64,000 nt of DNA, taken from Candolleomyces eurysporus. Lineage: Eukaryota > Basidiomycota > Agaricomycetes > Agaricales > Psathyrellaceae. Each line of letters starts with the position of its first letter. The stretch's first letter is position 1. The stretch lies in assembly GCA_027579435.1 (NCBI GenBank), contig JANBPK010001054.1, positions 30,836 to 94,835 of the forward strand, in the 5' to 3' direction. The notes beneath the pieces were generated by a model. That model did no database searches. It was not told the origin of the DNA and was given only the letters and a program-made list of their open reading frames with translations. This document shows positions 12,234 through 24,019 of the stretch, in pieces. A program made the translations under genes and the position numbers.

Positions 12234-13103
12234 CTAAGCCTCCCGATCCTTCCTCTTCTTTTCCAAATAAATGAAAGTAGTCAAAATCAAGTCGACCGTG
12301 GCTTCGTCGTATCCACCTGGCTGACCATATTGACCACTATGAGTTGGAAGAAAGATTTCGAGAGAAGCTGGTGTGGGTCCTGAGCTTGAGAAGAAGCCGG
12401 AGTGCGGGCGGTGGTACTTTCCTACTAGGGCGTTGGTGTCGGCCAGACATAACTAAGAGTGGGAATCAGTCAACATTTATTGGACCCAGAATTGAGTCAA
12501 TATGCTGCTAGGACACTGGGAGGAACGATGAACAGTAGTTAACTCTCACCTCAGGCTTTGTGGTTCCTATCTTCCATTTGTATTCTATTCCATCGGGTCC
12601 AATCATGTAGCGCTTTCTGTGGAGAATTGTAGTGAGGATTAATGTTAAGGGATTGGAAAAAGAAGGCCGTCTGGTGACAGTTGGACGATCAACTTGACTG
12701 ATGAATGCTTACCTTTCAACTAGACTTTGCAGTATGCCCTTTGTATATAAAAGCTCATAGGTGAGGATGTCTTGTCCACCGATGGAAATTACATCCGGAG
12801 AGAGGAAGTGAAATTTGATTGTCGAAACTCTTGAGAACTGGTATTTCACCTGTTGGCCCTGTTGGTGCCTCAAGCCGTGGGCTATTGAGAACGAACGTCC
12901 AGAAGGGCATCGGCACTTGGATTTTCAGTCAAAGTTGATAGTCGAGGAGATGGCCACCGCTTACTGGGTGTAACTCTATCAAGGGTTATCTTTGGCGGCC
13001 CGAGAAAACTATAATCAATATTCGCTGTGTACACCAGTTCTCCAGTCTGAGCGTCATGATAATCGGATTTCCATGGAGAATGTGACGACAAGATTAGTTG
13101 CAT
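12234..13103 (-). CDS. DUF6593 domain protein
   Basis: The protein starts MQLILSSHSPWKSDYHDAQ at the ATG at 13101-13103, a start typical of agaricomycete DUF6593 proteins. It continues with LGPPKITLDRV, then after introns FHFLSPDVISIGGQDILTYE, RKRYMIGPDGIEYKWKIG, LVGKYHRPHSGFF and a C-terminus ending LEKKRKDREA before TAG at 12234-12236. The order (N-terminal strand, Gly-Gly-x-Glu/Asp turn, Gly-Pro-Asp-Gly-x-Glu-Tyr-Lys-Trp) follows the family. Function is unknown; these are small, probably cytosolic beta-rich proteins often found in several copies. Exon junctions near 12830-12900 are approximate. A TATA-like element lies about 125 nt upstream. Confidence 0.75.
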
Positions 13104-13227
13104 TCTGTCTTTTTTCAGTGAGAGCACGAGAACGCTGGAAGGATAGCCTCTGGGGCAGGGCGTACTGCTGTGCTAGGAAGACTTGGGGGTAAATCAATGG
13201 CGTCAGGGCGTGAAGTCGAGAGGCCTA

Positions 13228-13234
13228 TTATATA
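13228..13234 (-). promoter_or_regulatory. TATA-like element of the DUF6593 gene
   Basis: TATATAA on the minus strand, about 125 nt upstream of the chosen ATG. Confidence 0.35.
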
Positions 13235-14607
13235 CCGTCGAATCGATAGATGGAAAGGTGCAAATTCTGATGATCAGGTATGCAGTGCCTTCCATTGCGG
13301 GTTGAGTCTCAGATATCAACAGATTGTGCTTCTGCCATGGAACACGAGGCTGGGCGAAGGTATGTACGCGAGCTCAATTGGGCCATAATCAGGGAGGAGG
13401 GTCGAACCTCGATGTGCCCCGTATCGCTGTAATTTTGGTTTCCTACCCGACCACTACATCTCCCGCGTCGACTACATTTTTTCATTTGGGAGAATTGCGC
13501 AGGATGAACGAAACGCTCGAAATCCATGATGGCGCTCGCATCTTCCGTTTATTCGTCAATGAAGAGCGCTCTCGCTCAGAATCCGTATGGAATTCGACGC
13601 TCAACATACGACGTGGCGCCGCCCAATATCCGCGTCCGATGAGATAATCGACAAAACTGATATATACGGTGCGATGCGTTCCATGGTCCGTATAACTTGA
13701 CCTAGCTGGTTGCGAGGAATCAATTGAACGATCTCATCCAAAATGGAATTTCATAAATAAAGATTCCGTCTTCCCGTAATCCTACGCGGTGATCTTCCGG
13801 TAATCATCCGGAAGCAGAAACGTTGAACGGGATTTGATTGGAGTAAAACTCGCACCACACTGGCCTGTATGCAAACCGGAGGGGTGCTGCTCAGCACAAG
13901 ACGGGCTAGAAGTCTGCAGCGCTACATGAGCTCTTTCTGGTCGGTAAAACACCTACGTCAGGTATCGCAGCTGATACCGAGGTTCAGCAGAATCCAATCA
14001 CCCCGCGAGTCTTCAAGTCTCCGGCCAATACAGGAGCTAAATTGTTGATAGTTCTCTGCGCAGCTACCTTCTAATGAGAACCAGAAGCTTCGTAGCTAGA
14101 ATAGAGATAGTTTGGAGGTATAAGTACTTGAGTAGCATAACCAACTTTAACTTGCAGTGCTGACAACCTCCCTCGTTCTACATCAGACCAAGCCGAAAAC
14201 CGACTGGCGGCCCGGTCGACCTCGTACTCCTTGTTGAGATGCGAGCGCCTTCTTCTTACACTCTTTCCATCGCACTATGATATGGATGGTGCTCATAATC
14301 GAGGTTTACAGCGCTGGAGAAGGGGTCGCACTCATCCCTTTCACATCCGAGCTCCAACCTCCCTTGGAGTCTAGGTGTTTCGGTCAATTGATTGGAATTT
14401 TCGTGTCAGAGGGTTGCATTCGGAGACATCCTGTCGCATCAAGCTACTCATGTAGAAGCTATTCACCAACACCACGAAGAAGTTCGATTCCAGGCTTCCG
14501 TCTTCCATTCAGGCTGCTGAGCTCGCATACGAGTCCACAAAGAAGGCTTCTAATGGGCGCTCTACACCAGTCGGGGTATTCACGGTGCAAGTCCCTGTAC
14601 AAGTGAC
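13235..14607. other. Unassigned stretch
   Basis: Open frames up to about 109 codons occur (13324-13647 and 14277-14606 plus) without recognisable domains or consistent splicing. I see nothing that can be supported as a gene. Confidence 0.3.
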
Positions 14608-14901
14608 CTAATTCTTGACAGAACTGCTGAGCTGTTGAGCACACCCAGACAAGTCAATCTTCGAACCTCTTAGCATCGCTTTGTCTTCGAGATATCGTTC
14701 AGGCCACCAGATACCGGTATTGCCTCGAGTCTCGGGGAAAAGTCCCAAGAGCTGATGAGACTCTGACTTTCTTTGGAGAGTGACACTGAACACGCCGTCG
14801 AACCATGCAAATCCCCTCGCACGCAGTCGTCCAAATCGGACGAACCTCGCACCTTTGTTAAGCCAATTTTCCCGCTCTTGCTTCTCTGGAAGATTCTTCA
14901 T
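14608..14901 (-). CDS. Hypothetical protein
   Basis: An open frame of 97 codons reads GARFVRFGRLRARGFAWFDG, then GNTGIWWPERYLEDKAML. The ordered mix of aromatic, Gly and charged residues looks more protein-like than the shadow frames around it. I do not recognise a family. It could be one exon of a longer gene on either side. It lies divergent to the DUF1996 gene. Confidence 0.3.
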   Translation of the reverse strand: MKNLPEKQERENWLNKGARFVRFGRLRARGFAWFDGVFSVTLQRKSESHQLLGLFPETRGNTGIWWPERYLEDKAMLRGSKIDLSGCAQQLSSSVKN

Positions 14902-15102
14902 TTCCGTAACCCGTTTATATGATCAGTTTACTCAGGATCCCGAAGAAACTCACCGAATTTGATGGAGAGATGGAAGGCATAACGAAACTCGGACCGCCCC
15001 ATAAGTAGTATAGGTATTTAAACGGTTTAGCCAGAGCTTTTCCATAGAACTCGATTCTGCATCACCTCGGGGCTGGTTCAGCTCATCTATTACCCGACTA
15101 CC

Positions 15103-16866
15103 ATGTATTGGGCATCTCTGCTTGCAGCTGTGACGCTCGCCGTACCGAGTGTTCATGGTTTCATCCGCTTTGGATGCTCAAACCTCGTTACCGAGCGATT
15201 CGATCCGTAAGTTCTCATTGTCCTTCACGACGGAAAGGTATTCTTAAAGTAAATCTGCTTTAGCCTGGTGACTCCTGGTCAGGTGTCACCTCACGTTCAT
15301 CAGGTCGTCGGTGGAGTACGTCGATTCAATCCGTTCTGCGACGGAAGACTCAGTTTCTATTCATTTTACCTCATTCGGGACCTTGTTTCTGAATACAGAA
15401 CCGGTCAGTGTTCCTGATCCTTCGACGTGCATGATTCTCTAATAGCCGTCTCCCAAAATAGATTTGACCTCGCTATGGACCCCAACGAAGACTTCGGCGC
15501 GACGGCAACATGTACAACTTGCCGTTTCAAGGAGGACAAGTCCAACTACTGGACTGCCGTCCTTTACTTCAGGCATCGCAATGGGTCGTACATTCGTGTA
15601 TGTCCTGGATTTTTTCGCGTAATAATTCATGCTTTCCAACTAACTGGGAGGGACCATGGTCGTCTATAGGTCCCGCAAATGGCCAATCACAACACTGGGC
15701 CAGGTCTTCAATCTGGAGGAATGACCGTCTATTACTTCCAGCCCTCTCCTCCTACAAAGGACCTTAATATCACCTCATTTGCAAAGGTACGTTCTTCTCG
15801 GACCAAATGTCGCCGAGAACGAGAAAGATGACCTATGTCGTCAAGGGCTTCCGAATGTTGGTTGGAAACCCAATGCGTCGAAGCAATGATATCGACCCTA
15901 GTACCGCGGCAGCTCAAGCCACCACCTTCCGATGCTTCCAAGGCACAAGCCCGGGTGCTATCGGTGCACCAGGTACGCCACCAGAAGACACGTTTTCCTT
16001 GCCCAACAAGATCTGCACGGGTGGTATCCGATCGAACATCTACTTCCCACAGTACGTCGAAGCCCCGATCATCCAACACACTTTAGTTGACCATCGACTT
16101 CCCTAGATGCTGGAACGGCAAAGATCTCGACCCCGCTGACCACCAGAGTCACGTCGCGCACCCCGTTGGCACTGGATTCTTCGGTACTGACTGCCCTGCG
16201 AGTCATCCTGTGCGACTTCCGCTCCTCTTCATGGAAATTAACTGGGATACTCGACCATTCAATGACCCCAAGATCTGGCCTAAGGACGGCAGCCAGCCAT
16301 TTGTGTTCAGCATGGGAGACCCGTAAGTCCCTCTCGACATTGTATCAGTACAAAGGGCTGACGGAGGGTTGACAGCACCGGGTATGGACAGCACGCCGAC
16401 TACGTCTTCGGATGGGAAGGGGATTCACTCAAGAGGGCCATGGACGTCTGCACGGGCGCCGACGGTCTCGTCACCAAATGCTCTGCCCTCACCGTTCAGA
16501 CCACTGAGGAGATGAACAACTGCCGCGTTCCTGTTAAGGTCAAGGAAGTCATTGAGGATAAATGTCAGTTGACTTCAGCTCTTCGTACTGTCGAGGCTAG
16601 GCGCTAAAACCATTCTATTAGATCTCAAGCAGCTCCCAGGATGCAACCCAATTCAGCGAGGACCAGGCTATGCCACTATTCCCAAGAGATGCAACGCCCT
16701 CTCGACCACGTTCAACGCTCCCTCTCCCACATACGCACCTGCCGTCGTTACACCTCCTTGGACGGTCTGTAACGCTGGTCCAACTCCGGAGCCGCTCACC
16801 CCTGCGTGCGACTCAATCCCTGGAGAGAAACCTCCCGCCCCGGTCGTTACTCCTCCACCTGCTTAA
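15103..16866 (+). CDS. DUF1996 secreted protein
   Basis: A signal peptide (MYWASLLAAVTLAVPSVHG) precedes FIRFGCSNLVTERFDPLV and SPHVHQVVGG, the start of DUF1996. Later motifs include AMDPNEDF, FSLPNKICTGGIRSNIYFPQ, CWNGKDLD, HVAHP, MEINWDTRPFN and GYGQHADYVFGWEGD, all in family order. It ends in a Pro-rich tail at TAA 16864-16866. Exons read 15103-15206, 15264-15315, 15399-15403, 15462-15597, 15670-15786, 15846-16051, 16107-16322, 16376-16563 and 16622-16866. The third exon is only 5 nt and is needed for the frame. DUF1996 proteins are secreted by wood- and litter-decay fungi; the biochemical role is unknown. It leads a same-strand block with LPMO and GMC genes. Confidence 0.9.
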
Positions 16867-17660
16867 GTATCTGTATCGCAAATCAGTGATTTGTATAACA
16901 TTATTGCCTAACTCGTTGAAAATGAAGCTAGATGAGTCTTGGATTGCTTGTATGGATGCGTAGAGTTAGGAATAAGCTTACCTGCGCCTCGAAAATTGGG
17001 TTGTAGCTGGATATTTTGTGAATTGAATTTCTGCGACTTGTTGACGTCTATTTGATTTGGAGGCCGTCGGGCTGTGCTGAATAGCATGCACAACACCACT
17101 TTGCTTTCTCCCATCCATAAAGCGTGAAAGCGAACCGCTTCTTCTCTTNCAAAACCCCCATTAGGATTCCTTCAAAGGATCTTGATGGAAACTTCGCTGG
17201 GAGCAGGCTTGACATCTTTCAGGCTCACCCTTCTCCCGACGTTCACCCTCAAGCCGCTGTGTCGGACGCCATCTGGAGGCTAACGAGTATTATAGAGTAA
17301 TGCGACTCGTATGTATTAATATATTTTCCCATAATGAGCGACTCAGTGAGTTCATCTAGACTCCACAAGAGTATTCCCGACGACGGAACGGGAACATTTT
17401 GACTCAGCGATGACGGATATTTCTTGGATGTAAGAGAACATGATTTTGTGCTGTTAGACCGCATGGCTCTGCTGCTTCCACGAGCGTTCCTAGCAATTCC
17501 AAGTTCCTATTGGATTAGCCGACTTCCAATGGATCCGACTTCCCCATGACTGAATTCATCTTTTGCTGACGTCCCAACGCCTGTTTCCCCAGGACAGGAA
17601 CTCAGTCCTTGATTCTCTCGACGATTCCCAGAGGTGATTTCGCCTACTGCTGTTTCTTTG
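16867..17660. other. Intergenic between DUF1996 and LPMO genes
   Basis: No coding signal. It holds the 3' flank of the DUF1996 gene, the N at 17149 and the LPMO promoter. Confidence 0.5.
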
Positions 17661-17668
17661 TATAAAAG
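17661..17668 (+). promoter_or_regulatory. TATA box of the LPMO gene
   Basis: TATAAAAG lies 67 nt upstream of the LPMO start codon, a suitable distance for a fungal core promoter. Confidence 0.5.
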
Positions 17669-17727
17669 CCGATGGAAAAAGGTGATTATTGCACGCGCTC
17701 ACTGCCCTTTTGTATTGCTCTCAGGAA

Positions 17728-19004
17728 ATGAAGGTTTCTGCGTTGCTCCCTCTCGCGTTCGCCGCCGTGGCGTACGGACATACAATTTTCCAAGTAATTG
17801 ATTGATATGGCTGAAATTGAACCCTATTCGGTACTGACGACATGAACGCAGAAAGTCTCGGTCAACGGCGCTGATCAAGGTCAGCTGAAAGGTGTTCGGG
17901 CGCCCAGCTCTGATTATGTACGTCTTCATTGTATCCTCTACGCACTTAGGACTGGCTAATTAACAAACCGTAGCCAATTGAGAATGTCAACGACGCCGAC
18001 TTTGCATGTAATAAGAACATCCAGTTCAAAGACAACAATATCATCAATATTCCTGCAGGCGCTCGTGTAGGCGCCTGGTGGGGCCACGTTATTGGAGGGC
18101 CTCAAAGCGCTAACGACCCGGACCATCCAATTGCGAAGAGTCACAAGGGTATATTCACCTGCAGCTGGCCATGTTGGGCGATTGAACCTCATCATCTTTG
18201 CCAGGTCCCACCATGGTCTACCTCGCGAAAGTCGACAACGCAGCCAATGCCAATGCTCGCGGCCTGCGCTGGTTCAAGATTGCCGAGGATGGTCTTGATA
18301 ACGGTAGCGGTCAGTGGGGTGTCGACCGTATGATCAACAGCGGCGGTTGGCAATACTTCAATATGCCAACTTGCATTGCTCCTGGTAACTACTTGATGAG
18401 GGTTGAGCTTATTGCTCTCCATTCAGCATACAATCAAGGTGGCGCCCAGTTCTACGTGAGTCTCTGTCTTCCTTTCCGTCAGCATGATTCTCATATACCT
18501 CTACAGATGGAATGTGCTCAGATCAACGTGACTGGCGGTGGAAGCAGCACCGGTACCGACTTCGTCAACTTCCCCGGGGCCTATGCCGCTAACCATCCGT
18601 ATGTATTAGTATTTCCCCTTCTGTTTGTTCATGCGGGATCTCACAGTGAGTGGGTAGTGGTGTTACGATCAACATCTACTCCAATAGTGTCCCGAATAAT
18701 GCTGGCAGGCCCTACTCCATTCCTGGTCCACCTGTCCTGAAATGCCCAGCAGGCGGAAATCAACCGGCTCCTACGACAGCACCGGCCCCTACAAGCACCG
18801 CTGCTCCCGTTCCTTCACAGCCAGCAAACGGGGCTGCGTTGTATGGTCAGTGCGGTGGACAGGGATGGTCTGGACCGACGACCTGTGCTCAGGGTACTTG
18901 CAGTGCGGTGAACCAGTGGTACAGTAAGAGCTTACTATTTCTCTAAATATAAGATTGAGTTGCTGATGAGGATGCCTGATTTCCCAGGTCAATGCGTTCC
19001 TTGA
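17728..19004 (+). CDS. AA9 lytic polysaccharide monooxygenase with CBM1
   Basis: This is a copper enzyme that oxidatively cleaves cellulose outside the cell. The signal peptide [17 protein letters not shown] is followed directly by His18, which becomes the N-terminal His of the copper brace. The second brace His is in [20 protein letters not shown], which also carries the conserved Gln and axial Tyr. A Pro/Thr/Ser-rich linker leads to a C-terminal CBM1 ([15 protein letters not shown] ... CVP). Exons read 17728-17793, 17852-17917, 17974-18148, 18205-18455, 18507-18598, 18658-18923 and 18988-19004; the last exon encodes only the end of the CBM1. The GMC oxidase 650 nt downstream on the same strand could provide H2O2. 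No break is seen. Confidence 0.93.
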
Positions 19005-19650
19005 ACCGTATTTACTATGCATTAACCATGTACACACATATTCGATCCATTCGTCCCTTTTGATCTTCCCTACACCACACCGATCTAACTGAGAAGAGAA
19101 CAAGGTCGGAATACCATATGTTCCCATGTCTGACAAACCTACACCTCCCTGAGTCGATCTTCATCCTAAGGAACCCCTGGGCGGGCGCCGGGCTACGCAC
19201 CATCTTCCGAGCCTAGCGTGCGAATCACGGCCGGACGACACCGGGGCCCGCTGCAGCTGGTTCTTTGCTGATGACATCCTTACTTCGATTACGTTCACCT
19301 CAATGTTGCTAAGATCGAGCGGGCTCTCCACCTCGATGAACGAAAGCGACACCCGCAAACCAGGAACGTCAGGGCTTTCGTCCACCCAAACTAGGCATTG
19401 GACGGCAATAGCGTAATTCCTGCGCCATATGCCTCCTTTTCCCACTCCTCTTTCAGGCCGACAAGCGCGATGCGAACGCCCTTGCGCCCACTCAGCGCCC
19501 ACTCCTCCCACGACGGACAGATGAGTGCCTGGTGATTTCAGGGATGGGGCGTCGTCAAGGAAGCTCGGTTATCAGGTTCGTATGTTGGCTCCTACTTAAA
19601 GACGCTCATCTAATATTTCCATCACAAAGCAACACCGACCCGCTTCCGCC
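19005..19650. other. Intergenic between LPMO and GMC genes
   Basis: No gene is seen. Minus-strand open frames here (18789-19511) overlap the LPMO end and lack any recognisable domain. The last 100 nt serve as promoter and 5' UTR of the GMC gene. Confidence 0.4.
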
Positions 19651-22022
19651 ATGTGGTTCCCCGTCAGTACCCGTCTTGGTCTCCTAGCCATCGCCTCTGC
19701 GGGCTTTTGGCTTTCATGCGTCGATGCAAAGCTGTACAACAACTTGGACGAATTCGCCACTTCTCCAGACTCGACATCTCAGTATGACTTTGTGATCATC
19801 GGAGGTATGAAGAAGCTGGTTATCTCGTCGGGAGAGTTCGTGCTAATGCGACGTGTTTATCACCCTCAAGGTGGAACCGCTGGGTCCGTAGTTGCGAGTA
19901 GGCTTACAGAGAACTCTCGGAATCGAGTGTTGCTCCTCGAAGCGGGGCCAAAGTTCGTACGCGTCCACGGATGACCTTTACTTTGTCTGACGCCTATCCC
20001 CTGGTCTTTTTTCTTCTAGCAACGAAGGGATACTTGAGATCTTGGTACCAGGACTTATCACCACGATCCCCAGGACATACGATTGGAACTTCACGACGAT
20101 CCCTCAAACTTTCGTGAACAATCGATCGTTGACGTACCAAAGAGGATTTGTTTTGGGTGGTAGCAGTGCAGTTAGTGAGTTTTTTATCTCCAGTGCTTTC
20201 AGAGCATCGGCGGCTCATTGCTATCCTACCCTTGACTCGAAGATTCGTTGTCATACACTCGGGGCTCGAAGGACGACTACGACCTGTGGGGGAAAGCATC
20301 CGGTGACTCAAGGACATGGTCTTGGGACTCCTTACTGCCTTACATGTTCAAGGTATGTCTTTCCTTCAAATTCGATTTATTAGTCATCGGTTTGACAATA
20401 TGATGTGCAATACAGACAGAGAAGTGGACTCCTCCAGTTGGCGGACGCGATGCCACGGGCCAGTACGACCCTCGATACCATGGAAAGAATGGGCCAATTG
20501 GCGTTTCACTCACTTGGAGTGGTCCCGACGATTTTGATAGGCGCAGCACTCAGAACACTCAAGTCCAACCGGAATTCAAAGAGATTCTGGATGTCAATGC
20601 TGGAAGGCCGATTGGTCTAGGTACGTCCCATTTCCTGCAGGATAATCGATTCTTCATATTGACGCTGTATTCAGCTTGGACCCAGTGGACCATTGGGGGT
20701 GGAGAACGTAATAGTGCTGCTTCGGGGTACCTGCCAACACCGACGAGGCAGAGGCCAAATCTGACCATCGTCGTGAATGCCCAAGTCCGTCGTGTCGTAC
20801 CTACGAGTCGCAAACACGGTGGAAAGTTGAACGTCAGGACAGTGGAAATTGGATCGCGTTCGAGTGGTATGTTCGATTCTCTCNTTTTTTTTCTGCATCT
20901 TTCCCGTTGACTCATCAAAATCTACTTCAGCTACCACTTTGAACGTAACAGCGCGAAAGGAGGTTGTCCTTTCAGCAGGTACCTTCGGGACTCCGCACCT
21001 TCTTCTGAACTCTGGCATTGGAGAGAAGGCCCATCTGGATAGTGTCGGAGTCACCACCATTCACAATCTTCCAAGCGTCGGTAAAGGCATGACTGACCAC
21101 CCCGCTGTCTTCCTCATGTGGACCACGAACGCTACCGATACACCGTACGTATTTCCTCCCTTTTTTCAGGGCCCTAGATAGCTCAGAGTGCTATCTATAG
21201 AGTCGACGTCGATGCCGCTTTAGCCCAATGGAACGCAGATCGAACAGGACCCATGGCGGAGAACTATGGAATTGGAAGACGATTCTTGTGGAGCAGGCTA
21301 CCGAAAAACTCTTCTCTTCTGCGGAAATATGGGGATCCATCCTCAGGTTCCAACTCACCCCATCTCGAGTTCACAGTTGGAGTACGTCGGATATGGGCCT
21401 CTTCAGCCGAGATTACGCTGACTCGTATTCCAGAAATCCGGATCTTTCGTGGCAGCTCTTGTCGCTCTTTTGACTCCCCATTCACGTACGTCCTTGTCAC
21501 TCTCCCTGTTGGCCTCGAACCGAACATCGCCCCGCTTCCTTTGTATATCCCAGGTGGTTCCATCAAACTTGCTTCGAACAACCCCTTCGACGCGCCTCTC
21601 ATCGACCCCAACTACTTCTCTCACCCATTCGATATCGAAGCTCTTGCGGAAGGCGTTCGGATTGCTCAAAGATGGTACAGTGGCCCAGTATGGGATGGGT
21701 TCATTACTGGATATCTGGGCCCTAATCCCAACAACGCAACTGCGTTGAAAGATTCTACAGTAGTATGGCTGCACCCCGTTGGTACAGCTTCGATGTCGGC
21801 TCGGGACGGTGTGGTCGACAAGGACTTGAAGGTAAAGGGTTTAGACGGGCTCAGAATCGTCGATGCTTCGGTCATTGTGAGTATTTGGTAACTTCCCTCT
21901 TTTCTTGTCCGTGCTAATCCCGGATTTTCGTCTTTCAGCCATATGTTCCGACTGCGCATACCCAAGCGCCTACCTATATCTTGGCCGAGCGCGGCGCAGA
22001 GTTGATTCGAGCGTCATTGTAG
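19651..22022 (+). CDS. GMC oxidoreductase, aryl-alcohol oxidase-like (AA3), copy 1
   Basis: A secreted FAD oxidase. The signal peptide is near MWFPVSTRLGLLAIASAGFW. The FAD-binding motif is split by the first intron (VIIGG, then [11 protein letters not shown], then VLLLEAGPK). GMC signature pieces follow: [49 protein letters not shown] and GMTDH. The two catalytic histidines are in WLHPVGTAS and VPTAHTQA. The C-terminus is AERGAELIRASL with TAG at 22020-22022. An N at 20884 falls in an intron. This copy is the most diverged of the five in the window and sits next to the LPMO. Substrate (aryl alcohol, glucose or another) cannot be read from sequence. Confidence 0.9.
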
Positions 22023-22488
22023 GTAGACATTCCGTGTATCGGCGTCTCTTGTATCCAATCATTATAAAGCTCCTAATCAACCAAGAGTTCCTGATTCACA
22101 CGGACAACAATCGAAGCTTTTCTTTTCTGCCGAGATACTTTCCTCGCAAAAACTTCTGCCAACTTTCGCCCTATGACTTGAAGTTGGCCGATTGGTATCA
22201 TCACGAGATTACCGTCTGAATCAGAGGAGCAAGGAAGCAGGCTCCGGGCCTACGTCGCGAAGCACTGAATAACTATGTGGGAGGTACGAAGTCTCGAAGA
22301 TGCTGTAACTTGAGTTTCCTCGGACAATTCTCTAGCATGGACTCCATAGATAAAAATTGCACCTTGGTCGACCGCAACGCGTTTCTTCGATACACCCACA
22401 ACCATTTCAGGTGGAAGCCTTCTTCATATACAGCCAACAACCCCGTGCTTACTGACCGTGTTTGCTGATTGCAGCTACGTCAACAGAT
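22023..22488. other. Intergenic between GMC copy 1 and DUF8021 gene
   Basis: No gene is seen. A pyrimidine-rich stretch ending TTGCTGATTGCAG just before the DUF8021 start could be a 5' UTR intron end. Confidence 0.35.
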
Positions 22489-23298
22489 ATGGCTCGACTC
22501 GCGGCTGTACTTGTAGTCTGCGCGACTTTCGTTGCTCCGAGCGTTGCGCACTGCGCTCTAGCGAGCCTACAGGAGGGGACTGCCAACTATATCGCTGCTC
22601 AAACCAGTGGTCAGATCTCCACTCTCGCCACCGCATCCTACAGGGAAAATCTCAAACCGGCAAATATCAGCACCGGCATTATCTCGCAACCTCTCAAAAT
22701 CGATCTTAGTCGCAGCACGTACGATACCACCGACTGCGCCAGTTTCACCCAGATAATCGTCACCGACCCAGCCCATCCCTACGTCATTGGTACCCAGCTG
22801 CGATTCGGCGGTCACGGCGACTCCCTGACGGAAGTCAGCACTATCGTGACCGATGCCGGAGACTGGTTGTTCAACGCAGCCAATACCCTCAACTGGAGCC
22901 AGAAAGAAGACTGGAGCGTCATCCCGGCCGAGGCGCGAGATACCAGGGCCACACTCAAGGCTGCTGCCGACGCATACCTCGACAAGTTCAACGACAACAG
23001 CATCGTCGTTCCTTTCGGCAGGCCGTGTGCCCGTTTGGAGGGTGGAGCGTATACTGGGACCGGAGCCGAGACGGATTCGTGCGACGTTGGATTCCCCACT
23101 GGTATTCCGATGGTCAACCGTCAGTATGTCATTGACCCGACGTATGGTTCGGTCAATGTCTTCTTCAACTTTGGTGGACCGACGAGCAGCCCGGATAGCC
23201 ATGAGTTTAGGTTGTTGAAGGGGAAGATTCGTTATGTGCACACGATGACGGTGACGAAGTGTGCAGCCCTTCCTGAGGCTCCTTGTAACGCGGACTAA
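22489..23298 (+). CDS. DUF8021 secreted protein
   Basis: A single-exon protein starting MARLAAVLVVCATFVAPSVA, a clear signal peptide. Family landmarks follow: ANYIAAQTSGQISTLA, ISQPLKIDLSRSTYDTTDC, TDPAHPYVIGTQLRFGG, STIVTDAGDWLFNA, QKEDWSVIPAEARDTRATLK, FGRPCARLEGGAYTG, VNRQYVIDPTYGSVNVFFNF and GKIRYVHTMTV. Both cysteine pairs are kept. The family is widespread in fungi and of unknown function; the fold looks like a secreted ligand-binding or enzyme domain, which is inference. The ATG at 22489 is preferred to upstream in-frame codons because it gives a normal signal peptide. Last gene of the secreted block. Confidence 0.85.
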   Translation: MARLAAVLVVCATFVAPSVAHCALASLQEGTANYIAAQTSGQISTLATASYRENLKPANISTGIISQPLKIDLSRSTYDTTDCASFTQIIVTDPAHPYVIGTQLRFGGHGDSLTEVSTIVTDAGDWLFNAANTLNWSQKEDWSVIPAEARDTRATLKAAADAYLDKFNDNSIVVPFGRPCARLEGGAYTGTGAETDSCDVGFPTGIPMVNRQYVIDPTYGSVNVFFNFGGPTSSPDSHEFRLLKGKIRYVHTMTVTKCAALPEAPCNAD

Positions 23299-23446
23299 AG
23301 AAATGTACGAATCGATTGTACGTGTTTTCAGACAAGTTATAAGACCAAGACGAAATCTACGGGGGTTAAGTGAGAAGGCATGCACGAAGCCTTCAGATTG
23401 AGTGAAAGGAATAAATATAAGATCTTCGAGTACTCCAGTCCGTCGA

Positions 23447-24019
23447 TCAGAGTCCATCTCCACCAATAATTTGGCCAAGCAAGGACCGCAAACCGAAGAC
23501 AGTGATCCTCATCTCTGGTCTTCGTGTCCAGACTTTCCCCATGCAGGCTGTCAGCAGGCGCAGAGAAGCGCTTTCGATGTCGACTGCGAACTCGCCTGAG
23601 CACTTGGGATTCTTCAAGAATCGGATGAATAACCCATTGAGGAAAAAAGGTGACGATCCTGATCGGTGGGGTCGAAGTTTGATGGTTGAATAGAGGCCTC
23701 TGAGCGCCTTGATCCCTCGAACACGAACACGAACTCGCCCGGAAAGTTCATCGAAGGTCCCGAAGGCTGAGATGTCACCTTGCTCGATGGGTATAATATC
23801 CGCATCACGCAATATATGGTGCGATACTATGAGGTCGGCCAGGACTTTCAACATGAGCGGTCGATTCCGCTTGGGACAAGATTCCAGAATCTGTCGGAAA
23901 TGCTCACAGAAGAAGGAAAATGGAGCTGAATGTGCTAGGTCGGCTCCATCGTCGAATGAGGGGTCTGGCCTGCTGAAGATGAGAAAGGAAAGTGGAACAG
24001 CACAGATCCGACAAACCAC
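23447..24019 (-). CDS. Hypothetical protein
   Basis: An uninterrupted frame of 190 codons reads FFCEHFRQILESCPKRNRPL, then KVLADLIVSHHILRDADI and GRVRVRVRGIKALRGLY, then SLRLLTACMGKVW. Its leucine-rich, helix-and-strand rhythm resembles C-terminal parts of agaricomycete F-box/LRR proteins, but no F-box is seen and the match is weak. Upstream exons may exist up to about 24300. No family assigned. Confidence 0.35.
   Translation of the reverse strand: MVCRICAVPLSFLIFSRPDPSFDDGADLAHSAPFSFFCEHFRQILESCPKRNRPLMLKVLADLIVSHHILRDADIIPIEQGDISAFGTFDELSGRVRVRVRGIKALRGLYSTIKLRPHRSGSSPFFLNGLFIRFLKNPKCSGEFAVDIESASLRLLTACMGKVWTRRPEMRITVFGLRSLLGQIIGGDGL

Noticed and set aside
22567..23478. 303-codon minus-strand frame opposite the DUF8021 gene
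   Set aside because: Shadow of a clearly conserved secreted protein; no signal or domain of its own.
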